NCBI RefSeq assembly: GCF_014649795.1
Contig: NZ_BMTS01000001.1
Coordinates: forward strand, 1-64,000
Length of the DNA: 64,000 nt
Direction of reading: 5' to 3'
Source of the DNA: Streptomyces melanogenes
GTDB lineage: Bacteria; Actinomycetota; Actinomycetes; Streptomycetales; Streptomycetaceae
Both the position numbers and the translations under genes were made by a program. The notes below the pieces were generated by a model. That model saw nothing but the letters and a program-made list of their open reading frames with translations, searched no databases and was not told where the DNA came from. Of the stretch, positions 46,796 to 55,621 are shown one piece after another (the stretch's first letter is position 1; each line of letters starts with the position of its first letter).

Positions 46796-47575
46796 TCACA
46801 CCGCCAGGACCGTCACGCCCGCGTCGGTGAACCGGGCGGCCGTCTCCTCGGACACCCCCGCGTCCGTCACCAGCGTCCCGACCTGATCCGTCGCGCAGAT
46901 CCGCGCGAACGTCCGCTTGCCCAGCTTGGTGGAGTCGGCCGCGACCACCACCCGCTCGGCCCGCTCGCACAGCAGCCGGTTGATCCCGGCCTCGTCCTCG
47001 TCGTGCGCCGAGGCGCCGTGGATGACGTCGAAGGCGCCGACGCCGAGCACCGCCACGTCCATGGTGATCTGGTTGAGCACGCCCCCGGCCAGCGGCCCGG
47101 TGAGCTCGTACGACTGCGGCCGGGCGACCCCGCCGGTCACCACGATCTTGAACTGGGGCCGTACGGCCAGCTCGTTGGCGATGTTCAGCGCGTTGGTCAC
47201 GATCGTCAACGCCGGTGACCCGGAGGCGAGTTCGGGCCGTACGGCGAGAGCCCGCGCCACTTCCGTGGTCGTGGTGCCGCCGGTGAGCCCCACCGCCTCG
47301 CCGGGCGCGATCAGATCCGCCACGGCCTTCGCGATGCGCTGCTTCTCCGAGGCCTGCCGGGCCGTCTTGTAGCGCAGCGGCAGCTCGTACGACACCCCGT
47401 GCACCACCGCCCCGCCCCGGGTGCGGACCAGCATCTGCTGCTCGGCGAGCTGGTCGAAGTCGCGGCGGATGGTCGCGGCGGACACGCCGAGCGCCGTCGC
47501 CGCCTCCTCGACGTCGAGGCGGCCCTGCTCCACGAGCAGTTCGAGCAGCGCCTGCCAGCGGGCGTCGCGCGACAT
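46796..47575 (-). CDS. DeoR-family regulator of an amino-sugar locus
   Basis: This 259-residue repressor starts MSRDARWQALLELLVEQGRLDVEEAATALGVSAATIRRDFDQLAEQQMLVRTRGGAVV, a DeoR HTH, and continues with a phosphosugar-binding domain (LTGGTTTTEVARALA, TIVTNALNIANELA, VVVAADSTKLGKRTF). It belongs to the AgaR/GlpR kind. AAGAGG sits 6 bases before the ATG at 47575. Divergent genes encode a SIS protein and an aldolase, so its inducer should be a sugar phosphate of that path. Confidence 0.9.
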   Translation of the reverse strand: MSRDARWQALLELLVEQGRLDVEEAATALGVSAATIRRDFDQLAEQQMLVRTRGGAVVHGVSYELPLRYKTARQASEKQRIAKAVADLIAPGEAVGLTGGTTTTEVARALAVRPELASGSPALTIVTNALNIANELAVRPQFKIVVTGGVARPQSYELTGPLAGGVLNQITMDVAVLGVGAFDVIHGASAHDEDEAGINRLLCERAERVVVAADSTKLGKRTFARICATDQVGTLVTDAGVSEETAARFTDAGVTVLAV

Positions 47576-47677
47576 CCGGAACCTCTTCTCTGCCGTGTTC
47601 TTGGGTACGTCTCGGCCGTGCTCCCCGGCGCATCCTGTCGCCGTCACCGTCGGTGATGACTTTAACCCACCCCGGGA

Positions 47678-47697
47678 TGCTTGATTGTGCTTGAAAG
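47678..47697 (+). promoter_or_regulatory. Tandem 10-bp repeat, probable DeoR operator
   Basis: TGCTTGATTG is followed directly by TGCTTGAAAG, then a TATATT -10 near 47702. AgaR-like regulators often bind direct repeats of this size. It lies in the divergent DeoR/SIS promoter. Confidence 0.6.
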
Positions 47698-47772
47698 CTA
47701 GCTATATTTTGCAGAAACACGCATCCGGATACGGATCCGAGGCCATGGATCCAGAGTGAGTGGGAGCCCGGC

Positions 47773-48657
47773 ATGAGCCATGTCGAGAACGAACTCAGCA
47801 GCCAGCCCGAGTGCTGGAAGCGCGCCGCCGAGCTGGCGGTGCACCACAAGGACGCCCTTCCCGCGCCGGGCGAGCGGGTCGCGATCGTCGGCTGCGGCAC
47901 CTCGCTGTTCATGGCCCAGGCCGCCGCCGCGCTGCGCGAGGGCGCGGGCCAGGGCGAGACCGACGCCTTCGCCGCGTCCGAGTACCCGGCCGGCCGCTCC
48001 TACGACCGGGTGGTCGCCCTCACCCGCTCCGGCACCACCACCGAGGTCCTCGAACTCCTCGCCCGGGTGCGCGGCGGCGCCCGCACCACCGCGATCACCG
48101 CCGACCCGGAGACCCCGGTGATGCGGGCCGCCGACGACGTCGTGGTCATGGAGTTCGCCGACGAGGAGTCGGTGGTCCAGACCCGCTTCGCCACCACCGC
48201 GCTCACCCTGCTCCGCGCCCACCTCGGCCTGCACACCGAACAGGCCGTCGCCGACGCGCGCACCGCGCTCGCCGAGCCGCTGCCCGAAGGGCTCGTCGGG
48301 CGCGACCAGTTCACGTTCCTGGGCCGCGGCTGGACGGTGGGACTCGCTCAGGAGGCCGCGCTGAAGATGCGCGAGGCGTCGCTGTCCTGGACCGAGGCGT
48401 ACCCGGCCATGGAGTACCGCCACGGCCCGATCAGCATCTCCACCGACAACACCGCGACCTGGATGTTCGGCGAGGCTCCCGACGGGCTCGCCGAGCAGGT
48501 GCGCGCCACCGGGGCCCAGTGGGTGGCCGGACACCTCGACCCGCTGGCCGAACTGGTCCGGGCGCAGCGCCTCGCCGTCGCCGTCGCGGCCGCCCGGGGC
48601 CTGGACCCGGACCGCCCGCGCCACCTCACCCGCTCGGTGATCCTCGACGGCTCCTGA
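47773..48657 (+). CDS. SIS-domain aminosugar isomerase/deaminase-like protein
   Basis: This 294-residue protein has two SIS domains with VAIVGCGTSLFMAQAAAALR, VVALTRSGTTTEVLELLARV, FLGRGWTVGLAQEAALKMREASLSWTEAYPAMEYRHGPISI. It resembles the isomerase half of GlmS and AgaS. It should convert an amino-sugar 6-phosphate to a keto-sugar phosphate plus ammonia. It is followed by a class II aldolase and faces a DeoR regulator, together making a galactosamine/glucosamine-type catabolic locus. A kinase or transporter is not present nearby. Confidence 0.85.
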   Translation: MSHVENELSSQPECWKRAAELAVHHKDALPAPGERVAIVGCGTSLFMAQAAAALREGAGQGETDAFAASEYPAGRSYDRVVALTRSGTTTEVLELLARVRGGARTTAITADPETPVMRAADDVVVMEFADEESVVQTRFATTALTLLRAHLGLHTEQAVADARTALAEPLPEGLVGRDQFTFLGRGWTVGLAQEAALKMREASLSWTEAYPAMEYRHGPISISTDNTATWMFGEAPDGLAEQVRATGAQWVAGHLDPLAELVRAQRLAVAVAAARGLDPDRPRHLTRSVILDGS

Positions 48658-48692
48658 AGCGCCCAGAGACGACAGAGGACAGGGGAAGCACG

Positions 48693-49550
48693 ATGCCACT
48701 CGCCCAGACCGGGGCCCTGGTCACCGAAGCCGCGGCCAAGCGCAGCGCCGTCGCCGCGTTCAACATCATCACGCTGGAGCACGCCGAGGCCGTCATCGCG
48801 GGCGCCGAGGCCGCGCACTCGCCGGTCGTCCTGCAGATCAGCGAGAACGCGGTGAAGTTCCGCTACGGCCGGGTGCTGCCGCTCGCCCGGGCCGCCGTCG
48901 CCGCCGCCGAGGCCGCCTCCGTACCGGTGGCGCTCCACCTCGACCACGTCCAGCGCGACGACCTGCTGCGGCAGGCGGCCGACGCCGGGTTCAGCTCGGT
49001 GATGTACGACGGCGGCCAGCTGCCGTACGAGCAGAACCTCGCCGCGACGCGGGCCGCCGCTGATTGGGCGCACACCCAAGGCCTGTGGATCGAGGCCGAG
49101 TTGGGTGAGGTCGGCGGCAAGAACGGGCAGCCGCCGCTGGACGCGCACGCGCCCGGCGCCCGGACCGACCCCGAGGAGGCGCGCGCCTTCGTCGCCGAGT
49201 CCGGGGTCGACGCGCTCGCCGTCGCCATCGGCAACACCCACGCCATGACCACCCGCACGGCCTCCCTCGACCACGCGCTGCTCGCCCGCCTCGACGCGGC
49301 GCTGCACGTCCCGCTGGTGCTGCACGGCTCCTCCGGCGTCCCCGACGACGAGCTGACGGCGGCGGTCGCGGGCGGCATGGCCAAGATCAACATCGGTACG
49401 GCGCTGAACATCGCCATGACCGACGCGATCCGCGCGTATCTCGCCGCCAACCCGGAGGCGGTGGACGCCCGCAGCTATCTGACGGTCGGGCGCCAGGCGA
49501 TGGTGCAGGCGGTCACCCGCCTCATCGGGGTGCTGAGCACCGAGGCCTGA
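48693..49550 (+). CDS. Class II fructose/tagatose-bisphosphate aldolase
   Basis: This 285-residue zinc aldolase has AFNIITLEHAEAVIAGAEAAHSPVVLQISENA, the zinc/active motif VALHLDHVQRDDLLRQAADAGFSSVMYDGG, EAELGEVGGKNG, and LVLHGSSGVPDDELTAAVAGGMAKINIGT. It matches the GatY/KbaY/FbaA family. AGGGGAAG precedes the ATG. With the SIS gene 35 bp upstream it probably cleaves tagatose-1,6-bisphosphate or a related sugar bisphosphate into two trioses. Confidence 0.9.
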   Translation: MPLAQTGALVTEAAAKRSAVAAFNIITLEHAEAVIAGAEAAHSPVVLQISENAVKFRYGRVLPLARAAVAAAEAASVPVALHLDHVQRDDLLRQAADAGFSSVMYDGGQLPYEQNLAATRAAADWAHTQGLWIEAELGEVGGKNGQPPLDAHAPGARTDPEEARAFVAESGVDALAVAIGNTHAMTTRTASLDHALLARLDAALHVPLVLHGSSGVPDDELTAAVAGGMAKINIGTALNIAMTDAIRAYLAANPEAVDARSYLTVGRQAMVQAVTRLIGVLSTEA

Positions 49551-49562
49551 CGCGCGCGGCGC

Positions 49563-49594
49563 GCCGCCGGGCCCCCTTCCCCGGGCCCGGCGGC
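49563..49594 (+). terminator. Terminator after the aldolase gene
   Basis: A perfect 12-bp GC stem (49563-49574 with 49583-49594) with an 8-nt loop starts 12 bases after the aldolase stop. Confidence 0.8.
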
Positions 49595-49675
49595 TGCCCG
49601 CGCCCTTCGTCCGTCGCCGACTCCGGCCCGACCGGTGCTCTTCCGCCGCGGACCCGCTTCGTACACGATGAGCCT

Positions 49676-50896
49676 GTGGACAGGCATGAGCACGCACGGC
49701 TCGACGCGCTCCAGCGCGACCCCTATCCGCACTACGCGCGCGCCCGCCGTGCCGAGGGCCTGACCTTCGTGCCCGAGCTGGACGCCTGGCTGGTCGCGCG
49801 CGACGCCGACGTACGGGAAGTGCTGCGCCGCCCCGAGGCGTTCTCGTCGGCGAACGCGCTGCGCCCGGACGTGATCCCCGGCCCCGCCGTCCTCGCCGAG
49901 CTCGGCTCGGGCTTCGGCGGCCGCCCGGTCGTGGTCACCTCGGACGGCCCCCAGCACCAGCGGCTGCGCGCCCCCATCGTCCACGGCCTCTCGGCGGCCC
50001 GGGTGGCCGCCGTACTCCCGTACGCCACCGAGCGGGCCACCGCCCTCGTCGAGGCCTTCGCGGCGCGGGGGCGGGCGGAGCTGATGGGGGAGTACGCGAT
50101 GCTGCTCCCCGGGGACGTCATCGGGCGGCTGATCGGCCTGGACCCGGTGGACGTTCCGGTGGCGGTACGCGGCGGCCACCGGGCCGAGGAACTCCTCTTC
50201 CGGCCACTGGAGGAGCCGGAGCAGATCGCGGCGGCGCGGGACGTGGTGACGATGCAGCAGCTGCTCGACACGTATCTGCGGGCGAGACGGTCGCGGCCGC
50301 GCGACGACCTGTGCACGGCTCTGCTGACGGCCCTCGCGCCGGGCACCGGCGAACTGACCCTGGAGGAGCGCCACGAGCTGGTGGCACACCTCCAGAACTT
50401 CCTCCTGGCGGGCCACCTGACGACGACGGCACAGATCGGCACGACGGTCTTGCACCTGCTGCGGCACCGCACCCAATGGGAACTGCTCTGCGAAAAACCG
50501 GAGTTGATCCCGGCGGCGATCGAGGAGGCGGTGCGTTACGACACGGCGCTGCAGGGTTTCCGGCGCATCACGACGCGTCCGGTCCTGCTGTCCGGGACCG
50601 AACTCCCCACGGGGGCGGCCGTCTTCGTGGCCTTCGGCTCGGCCAACCGCGACGCCCGCCGCCACGAGCGGCCCGACGCGTTCGACATCACCCGGCCGCC
50701 GTCCCGCCACCTGTCCTTCGGCCACGGCGCGCACAGCTGCCCCGGCGCGAACCTGGCCCGAGAACAACTCCACCTGACCCTCCACCTCCTGACCACCCAC
50801 CTCCCAGGCCTACGCCTGGCCACCTCGGACACCCCGGTGCGGATGCGCCCAACGCTGATCCATCGGTCGCCGGAGGTGTTGGAGGTGGTGTGGTGA
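49676..50896 (+). CDS. Cytochrome P450
   Basis: This 406-residue soluble actinobacterial P450 has the haem loop HLSFGHGAHSCPGANLAREQ with ligand Cys355, the ExxR motif in EEAVRYD, and I-helix LLAGHLTTTAQIG, where the usual AGxDTT threonine is kept but the acidic residue is histidine. The family oxidises terpenes, polyketides or fatty acids with ferredoxin partners, none of which is adjacent. GTG 49676 is the start. It is a lone gene downstream of the sugar locus, and upstream of a hairpin repeat. Confidence 0.92.
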   Translation: MDRHEHARLDALQRDPYPHYARARRAEGLTFVPELDAWLVARDADVREVLRRPEAFSSANALRPDVIPGPAVLAELGSGFGGRPVVVTSDGPQHQRLRAPIVHGLSAARVAAVLPYATERATALVEAFAARGRAELMGEYAMLLPGDVIGRLIGLDPVDVPVAVRGGHRAEELLFRPLEEPEQIAAARDVVTMQQLLDTYLRARRSRPRDDLCTALLTALAPGTGELTLEERHELVAHLQNFLLAGHLTTTAQIGTTVLHLLRHRTQWELLCEKPELIPAAIEEAVRYDTALQGFRRITTRPVLLSGTELPTGAAVFVAFGSANRDARRHERPDAFDITRPPSRHLSFGHGAHSCPGANLAREQLHLTLHLLTTHLPGLRLATSDTPVRMRPTLIHRSPEVLEVVW

Positions 50897-50922
50897 GGGT
50901 CCGCCTGCGGGTGGGCGGTGGG

Positions 50923-51013
50923 CTGGTCGCGCAGTTCCCCGCGCCCCTAGGGGGTACGGGCGAGTGCGATGGCGAAGCCGAGCATTTAGGGGCGCGGGGA
51001 ACTGCGCGACCAG
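50923..51013. repeat. Streptomyces-type intergenic hairpin repeat
   Basis: Two perfect 27-bp inverted arms (50923-50949 and 50987-51013) are separated by 37 bp; each contains the GCAGTTCCCCGCGCCCC core. Further GC-rich small hairpins follow up to about 51130. This widespread intergenic element probably acts as a terminator or mRNA stabiliser for the P450 gene. Confidence 0.85.
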
Positions 51014-51176
51014 TTGGGGACGGCCCGCAGGCGAAGGACGAAAGCAGCGGGGTGCAGGGGCCGCAGGCCCCGCAACGGGGTCCGGGGGCGAAGCCCCCGG
51101 GAAACCCACCTCCACCCCCACCCACCCCCGGAGGGTTTAGGGAAGGGGCGGGGAGGGGCCAACTATCCTCGGCACC

Positions 51177-51953
51177 ATGCCCGCCCCCCACGCCCTGATC
51201 CTCGGCGGCACCGCCGAAGCCCAAGCACTGGCAACCGCCCTCACCACCACCGGCACCCGCGTCACCACCTCCCTCGCAGGCCGCGTGGCCACACCCAGGA
51301 CCCCCCCGGGCGAGCTAAGGATCGGAGGGTTCGGCGGAGCCGAAGGCCTGGCGCGCTGGATGCGCGAGCACCACGTCACCGCACTCCTGGACGCCACCCA
51401 CCCCTTCGCCCACCGCATCAGCGAAAACGCAGTCAAGGCAGCCCAAAACACCGGCACCCCACTCATCGCACTGCGCCGCCCCGGCTGGACCCCCACCCCC
51501 GCCGACCACTGGCACAGCGTGCACACCCTGGCCGAGGCGGCCGCCCTACTACCCACCCTCGGCCAGAGGATCTTCCTCACCACCGGCCGCCTGGGCCTCA
51601 GCGCCTTCGCCCCGCAAGACGGGGCCGACCCGCTCCAAGACCTCTGGTTCCTCATCCGCTCAGTAGAGACCCCCGACCCCCCAACCCCTCGCCACTACCA
51701 ACTCCTCCTCGCCCGAGGCCCCTTCACCCTCGAAGGCGAGCGCGACCTCCTCCGGGCGCACCGCATCGACGTCCTCGTCACCAAGGACAGCGGCGGCCCC
51801 GCCACCGCCGCCAAGCTCACCGCCGCCCGCGAGCTCGGGCTGCCGGTCGTGGTGGTGCGGCGGCCCGACCCGCCCGCCGGGGTGCGCACGGCCCCCGACG
51901 TACAGACCGTGCTCGCGCTGCTCAGCCCCGCCGCAGCAGATACGTATCCATGA
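51177..51953 (+). CDS. cobK: Precorrin-6A reductase
   Basis: This 258-residue CobK/CbiJ reduces precorrin-6A to precorrin-6B with NADPH in aerobic cobalamin synthesis. Visible are ALILGGTAEAQALATAL, TSLAGRVATPRTPPGELRIGGFGGAEGLARWM, LLDATHPFAHRISENAVKAA, IFLTTGRLGLSAF and VLVTKDSGGPATAAKLTAARELGLPVVVVRRP. It converges on cobF and overlaps it by 32 bp at the 3' ends. A cryptic detail: the gene's third positions switch toward A/C-rich codons in the first 500 bases compared with neighbours. Confidence 0.93.
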   Translation: MPAPHALILGGTAEAQALATALTTTGTRVTTSLAGRVATPRTPPGELRIGGFGGAEGLARWMREHHVTALLDATHPFAHRISENAVKAAQNTGTPLIALRRPGWTPTPADHWHSVHTLAEAAALLPTLGQRIFLTTGRLGLSAFAPQDGADPLQDLWFLIRSVETPDPPTPRHYQLLLARGPFTLEGERDLLRAHRIDVLVTKDSGGPATAAKLTAARELGLPVVVVRRPDPPAGVRTAPDVQTVLALLSPAAADTYP

Positions 51954-52677
51954 TCCACCCCTTGCGCTCCCGCTCCCGCGCCCGCAGCTCCTCGATGCGG
52001 TCGGAGACGTCGGACAGACGTCCCTGCACCAGGATCTCGTCGGGCGTGCCGACGTACGCACCCCAGTAGATGTACAGGTCCTGGTCGAGGTGGCGGGTGA
52101 AGGCCTGGCGCGCGTCCAGCATCACCACCACGTCGTCGACCCCCTCCGGCCAGCCCTCCGCGAGCCGCCGCCCGGTGGTGATCTGCACGGGCCGGGCCAC
52201 CCGGTTCAGCCCGGTCCGGTGCTTGGCCAGGAGCGCCGAGACGCTGCTGATGCCCGGCACCACCTCGTGGTCGAACTCCACCGCGCCCCGCTCCAGGATC
52301 TCCTCCAGGATGCCGAGCGTGGAGTCGTACAGCGCCGGGTCGCCCCACACCAGGAACGCCCCGCACTCGTCCTCGGCGAGATCGTCCACGATGAAGCGCT
52401 CGTAGAGGTCGGCCCGGCGGCGCCGCCAGTCGTCGACGGCGGGCGAGTAGTCCGATGTCTTGCGGTCGCGCTCCGGGTCCCGCGCCTCGACGAGCCGGTA
52501 CGGCCGACCGGTCACATGCGCGTCGAGGATGTCCCTGCGCAGCCCGGTCAGATCGGACTTCTCCTCGCCCTTCTCCATGATGAAGAAGGCATCCGCCTTG
52601 TTCAGCGCCTTGACGGCCTGGAGCGTCAGATGGTCGGGGTCGCCCGCCCCGATGCCGATCACATAGATCTTTCTCAC
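51922..52677 (-). CDS. cobF: Precorrin-6A synthase (deacetylating)
   Basis: This 251-residue SAM-dependent methyltransferase of the tetrapyrrole methylase family adds the C-1 methyl and removes acetate from precorrin-5. Motifs are KIYVIGIGAGDPDHLTLQAVKAL, FLVWGDPALYDSTLGILEEIL, EVVPGISSVSALLAKH and the C-terminal DLYIYWGAYVGTPDEILVQG. The GTG start is at 52677. Together with cobK it supplies successive steps of the aerobic pathway; the rest of the cob genes lie elsewhere. Confidence 0.93.
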   Translation of the reverse strand: MRKIYVIGIGAGDPDHLTLQAVKALNKADAFFIMEKGEEKSDLTGLRRDILDAHVTGRPYRLVEARDPERDRKTSDYSPAVDDWRRRRADLYERFIVDDLAEDECGAFLVWGDPALYDSTLGILEEILERGAVEFDHEVVPGISSVSALLAKHRTGLNRVARPVQITTGRRLAEGWPEGVDDVVVMLDARQAFTRHLDQDLYIYWGAYVGTPDEILVQGRLSDVSDRIEELRARERERKGWIMDTYLLRRG

Positions 52678-52758
52678 GGCACCGAGTCTGCCGCATCCGT
52701 ATCAGGGCGGGAACGGCGAGGCCTACCGGGGCCGGATCCCACCGCCTATCCTCCGATC

Positions 52759-53514
52759 ATGCGTGTCGCACTCTTCGTCACCTGCGTCAACGACGCGGTG
52801 TACCCGGCCACGGCCGTCGCGACGGTGAGACTCCTCGAACGCCTCGGCGTCGAGGTCGACTTCCCACCCGGCCAGACGTGCTGCGGACAGGCCCAGTTCA
52901 ACACCGGCTACCGCCGGGAGACCGAGCCGCTGGTGCGCCGGATGGGTGCGGTCTTCGAGGGGTACGACCACGTGGTCACCCCGTCCGGCTCCTGCGCGGC
53001 GATGGTCCGCGAGAACTACCCCCGCATCGCCCGCAAGGCGGCCGCCGAGGGCCGGGGCACGGAGCTCGGCGAGATCGCCGGATCGCTCGTCCCGCGCGTG
53101 TACGAGCTCTCCGAGTTCCTGGTCGACGTCCTCGGCGTCACGGACGTCGGCGCGTACTTCCCGCACACCGTCACCTATCACCCCTCCTGTCACGGTCTGC
53201 GCACGCTGGGGCTCGGCGAGCGGCCGCGCCGGCTCCTGGAGGCCGTCGAGGGCCTGGAGCTGCGCGAACTGCCCGGTGCCGAGGAGTGCTGCGGCTTCGG
53301 CGGCACCTTCGCCCTGAAGAACCCGGACGTGTCGGCGGCGATGGGCACCGACAAGGCGGACAGCGCGCTCAGCACCGGCGCCGAGGTGCTCTGCGGCGCC
53401 GACAGCTCCTGTCTGATGCACCTCGGCGGCATCCTCCGCCGCCGGGGCGCCCCCCTGCGCCCCCTGCACCTCGCCGAGATCCTTGCCAGTACGGAAGCGG
53501 AGCCCCACTCATGA
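52759..53514 (+). CDS. lutA: Lactate utilization protein A (Fe-S, CCG-domain)
   Basis: This 251-residue protein has two cysteine-rich CCG domains (TCCGQAQFNTGYR, and ECCGFGGTFALKNPDVS) and PSGSCAAMVRENYP. LutA works with LutB and LutC to oxidise L-lactate to pyruvate. It is the first of three genes in one operon; its stop overlaps the lutB ATG. The start ATG is at 52759, 81 bases from the divergent cobF. Confidence 0.92.
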   Translation: MRVALFVTCVNDAVYPATAVATVRLLERLGVEVDFPPGQTCCGQAQFNTGYRRETEPLVRRMGAVFEGYDHVVTPSGSCAAMVRENYPRIARKAAAEGRGTELGEIAGSLVPRVYELSEFLVDVLGVTDVGAYFPHTVTYHPSCHGLRTLGLGERPRRLLEAVEGLELRELPGAEECCGFGGTFALKNPDVSAAMGTDKADSALSTGAEVLCGADSSCLMHLGGILRRRGAPLRPLHLAEILASTEAEPHS

Positions 53515-54929
53515 GCGGCACCTTCGTCGGCATGCCCGCCTTCCCCGAGGCCGCCAGGGAGGCCGTCGGCAACCGCACCCTGCGTGCCAACCTCCGGCAC
53601 GCCACCCACACCATCCGCGACAAACGCGCCAAAGCGGTCGCCGAGCTCGCCGACTGGCAGCAGCTGCGCGAGGCGGGCAAGCAGATCAAGAACCACACCC
53701 TGCGCCATCTCGACCGCTATCTGGTGCAGTTGGAGGAGTCCGTCGTACGGGCCGGGGGTACCGTCCACTGGGCCGCCGACGCCGACGAGGCCAACCGCAT
53801 CGTCGCCGACCTGGTCAAGGCCACGGGCGAGCGCGAGGTCGTCAAGGTCAAGTCGATGGCCACGCAGGAGATCGGCCTCAACGAGGCACTCGCCGCCGAG
53901 GGCATCTCCGCGTACGAGACCGACCTCGCCGAACTGATCGTGCAGCTCGGCCACGACCGCCCGTCCCACATCCTGGTCCCGGCGATCCACCGCAACCGGG
54001 GCGAGATCCGCGACATCTTCCGCGAGGAGATGGGGAGTTGGGGCCGCCCGGCCCCGGACGGTCTGACCGACAGCCCCGCCGAGCTGGCCGAGGCGGCGCG
54101 GCTGCACCTGCGCGAGAAGTTCCTGCGCGCCAAGGTCGGCGTCTCCGGCGCGAACTTCATGGTCGCCGAGACCGGCACCCTCGTCGTCTTCGAGTCCGAG
54201 GGCAACGGCCGGATGTGCCTGACCCTCCCCGAGACCCTGATCTCCGTCGTCGGCATCGAGAAGGTCATCCCCACCTGGCAGGACCTGGAGGTCTTCCTCC
54301 AGACGCTGCCGCGCTCCTCCACGGCCGAGCGGATGAACCCGTACACCAGCATGTGGACGGGCACCACGGACGGCGACGGCCCCTCCGTCTTCCACCTGGT
54401 CCTGCTGGACAACGGCCGCACCGACACGCTCGCCGACGAGGTCGGCCGCCAGGCCCTGCGCTGCATCCGCTGCTCGGCCTGCCTCAACGTCTGCCCGGTG
54501 TACGAACGGGCCGGCGGCCATGCGTACGGCTCGGTCTACCCCGGCCCCATCGGCGCCATCCTCAGCCCCCAACTCCGGGGCACACAGCGCGAGATCGACG
54601 CCTCGCTGCCGTACGCCTCCTCGCTCTGCGGGGCGTGTTACGAGGTGTGCCCGGTCGCGATCGACATCCCCGAGGTGCTGGTCCATCTGCGCGAGCGCGT
54701 GGCGGACCGGGGCGGCAAGGGGCACCGCCTGGAGAAGGCGGCGATGAAGGCGGCGAGTTGGGCGATGGACCGGCCCGCGGTGCTGGCGGCGGCCGAACGC
54801 GCGGCGACCCGGACGCGCCGACTGCACCCGAAGAAGCTGCCGGGCGCCGGAGCGTGGACGGACAGCCGCGAGCTGCCGGAGCTGCCGGAGAAGTCGTTCC
54901 GCGACTGGTGGAAGGGGGAGGGGCGGTAA
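53511..54929 (+). CDS. lutB: Lactate utilization protein B (iron-sulfur)
   Basis: This 472-residue iron-sulfur protein has an LUD domain in the N-terminal two-thirds (VVKVKSMATQEIGLNEALAAEGISAYETDLAELIVQLGHDRPSHILVPAIHRNRGEI, AETGTLVVFESEGNGRM) and two [4Fe-4S] clusters, CIRCSACLNVCPVY and CGACYEVCPVAIDIPE. It moves electrons from lactate to the quinone pool or another acceptor. It is the middle gene of lutABC. Confidence 0.93.
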   Translation: MSGTFVGMPAFPEAAREAVGNRTLRANLRHATHTIRDKRAKAVAELADWQQLREAGKQIKNHTLRHLDRYLVQLEESVVRAGGTVHWAADADEANRIVADLVKATGEREVVKVKSMATQEIGLNEALAAEGISAYETDLAELIVQLGHDRPSHILVPAIHRNRGEIRDIFREEMGSWGRPAPDGLTDSPAELAEAARLHLREKFLRAKVGVSGANFMVAETGTLVVFESEGNGRMCLTLPETLISVVGIEKVIPTWQDLEVFLQTLPRSSTAERMNPYTSMWTGTTDGDGPSVFHLVLLDNGRTDTLADEVGRQALRCIRCSACLNVCPVYERAGGHAYGSVYPGPIGAILSPQLRGTQREIDASLPYASSLCGACYEVCPVAIDIPEVLVHLRERVADRGGKGHRLEKAAMKAASWAMDRPAVLAAAERAATRTRRLHPKKLPGAGAWTDSRELPELPEKSFRDWWKGEGR

Positions 54930-54955
54930 AGGGGCCGATGGAAGGGGGAGAGGCC

Positions 54956-55621
54956 GTGACGGGGCCGGTCCGGAGCGCGAGGGGTACGGGTGGGAGCTCC
55001 CGCGACCGCATCCTGGCCCGCGTCCGCACGGCCGTGGCCGACGCCCGCGAGGCCCCCGAGGTCACCCGCGCCTACCTGACGACCCACACCCCGGACGCCC
55101 CCGCCGCCGTACTCGACCTGCTGCACGAGAACCTGGCCGAGTACCGGGCGCTGGTCCACCGCACGGACGCCGATGGCCTGCCCGCACTCCTGGCGCGGCT
55201 CGTCGCCGACCACGGCTCGTCGACGGTCCTGGTCCCGCCCGGGCTGCCCCTTGAGTGGCTGGGCGAGGCCGGTCCCGTACGCGTCCAGGACCGGTCCGCG
55301 TCCACCGCGGCCGAACTGGACACCGTGGACAGCGTCGTCACGGGGTGCGCCCTCGCCATCGCCGAGACGGGCACGATCGTCCTGGACGGCGGCCCCGACC
55401 AGGGCAGGCGCCGCATCACACTCGTCCCCGACCACCACATCTGTGTCGTACGGGCGCCGGACCAGGTCGTGGCGTCGGTGCCCCAGGCGATGGCGCGCCT
55501 CGACCCCACCCGCCCGCTGACCTGGATCTCGGGCCCGTCCGCGACGAGCGACATCGAGCTGGACCGGGTGGAGGGGGTACACGGCCCGCGCAAGCTGGAG
55601 GTCGTCCTGGTCACGGGCTGA
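54956..55621 (+). CDS. lutC: Lactate utilization protein C
   Basis: This 221-residue LUD-domain protein opens SRDRILARVRTAVADAREAPEVTRAYLTTH. It continues LVADHGSSTVLVPPGLPLEWL, DSVVTGCALAIAETGTIVLDGGPDQGRRRITLVPDHHICVV and WISGPSATSDIELDRVEGVHGPRKLEVVLV. The GTG at 54956 has AGGGGGAGAGG upstream; an ATG at 54938 is an alternative. It ends convergently with the DUF309 gene by an 11-bp overlap. Confidence 0.92.
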   Translation: MTGPVRSARGTGGSSRDRILARVRTAVADAREAPEVTRAYLTTHTPDAPAAVLDLLHENLAEYRALVHRTDADGLPALLARLVADHGSSTVLVPPGLPLEWLGEAGPVRVQDRSASTAAELDTVDSVVTGCALAIAETGTIVLDGGPDQGRRRITLVPDHHICVVRAPDQVVASVPQAMARLDPTRPLTWISGPSATSDIELDRVEGVHGPRKLEVVLVTG

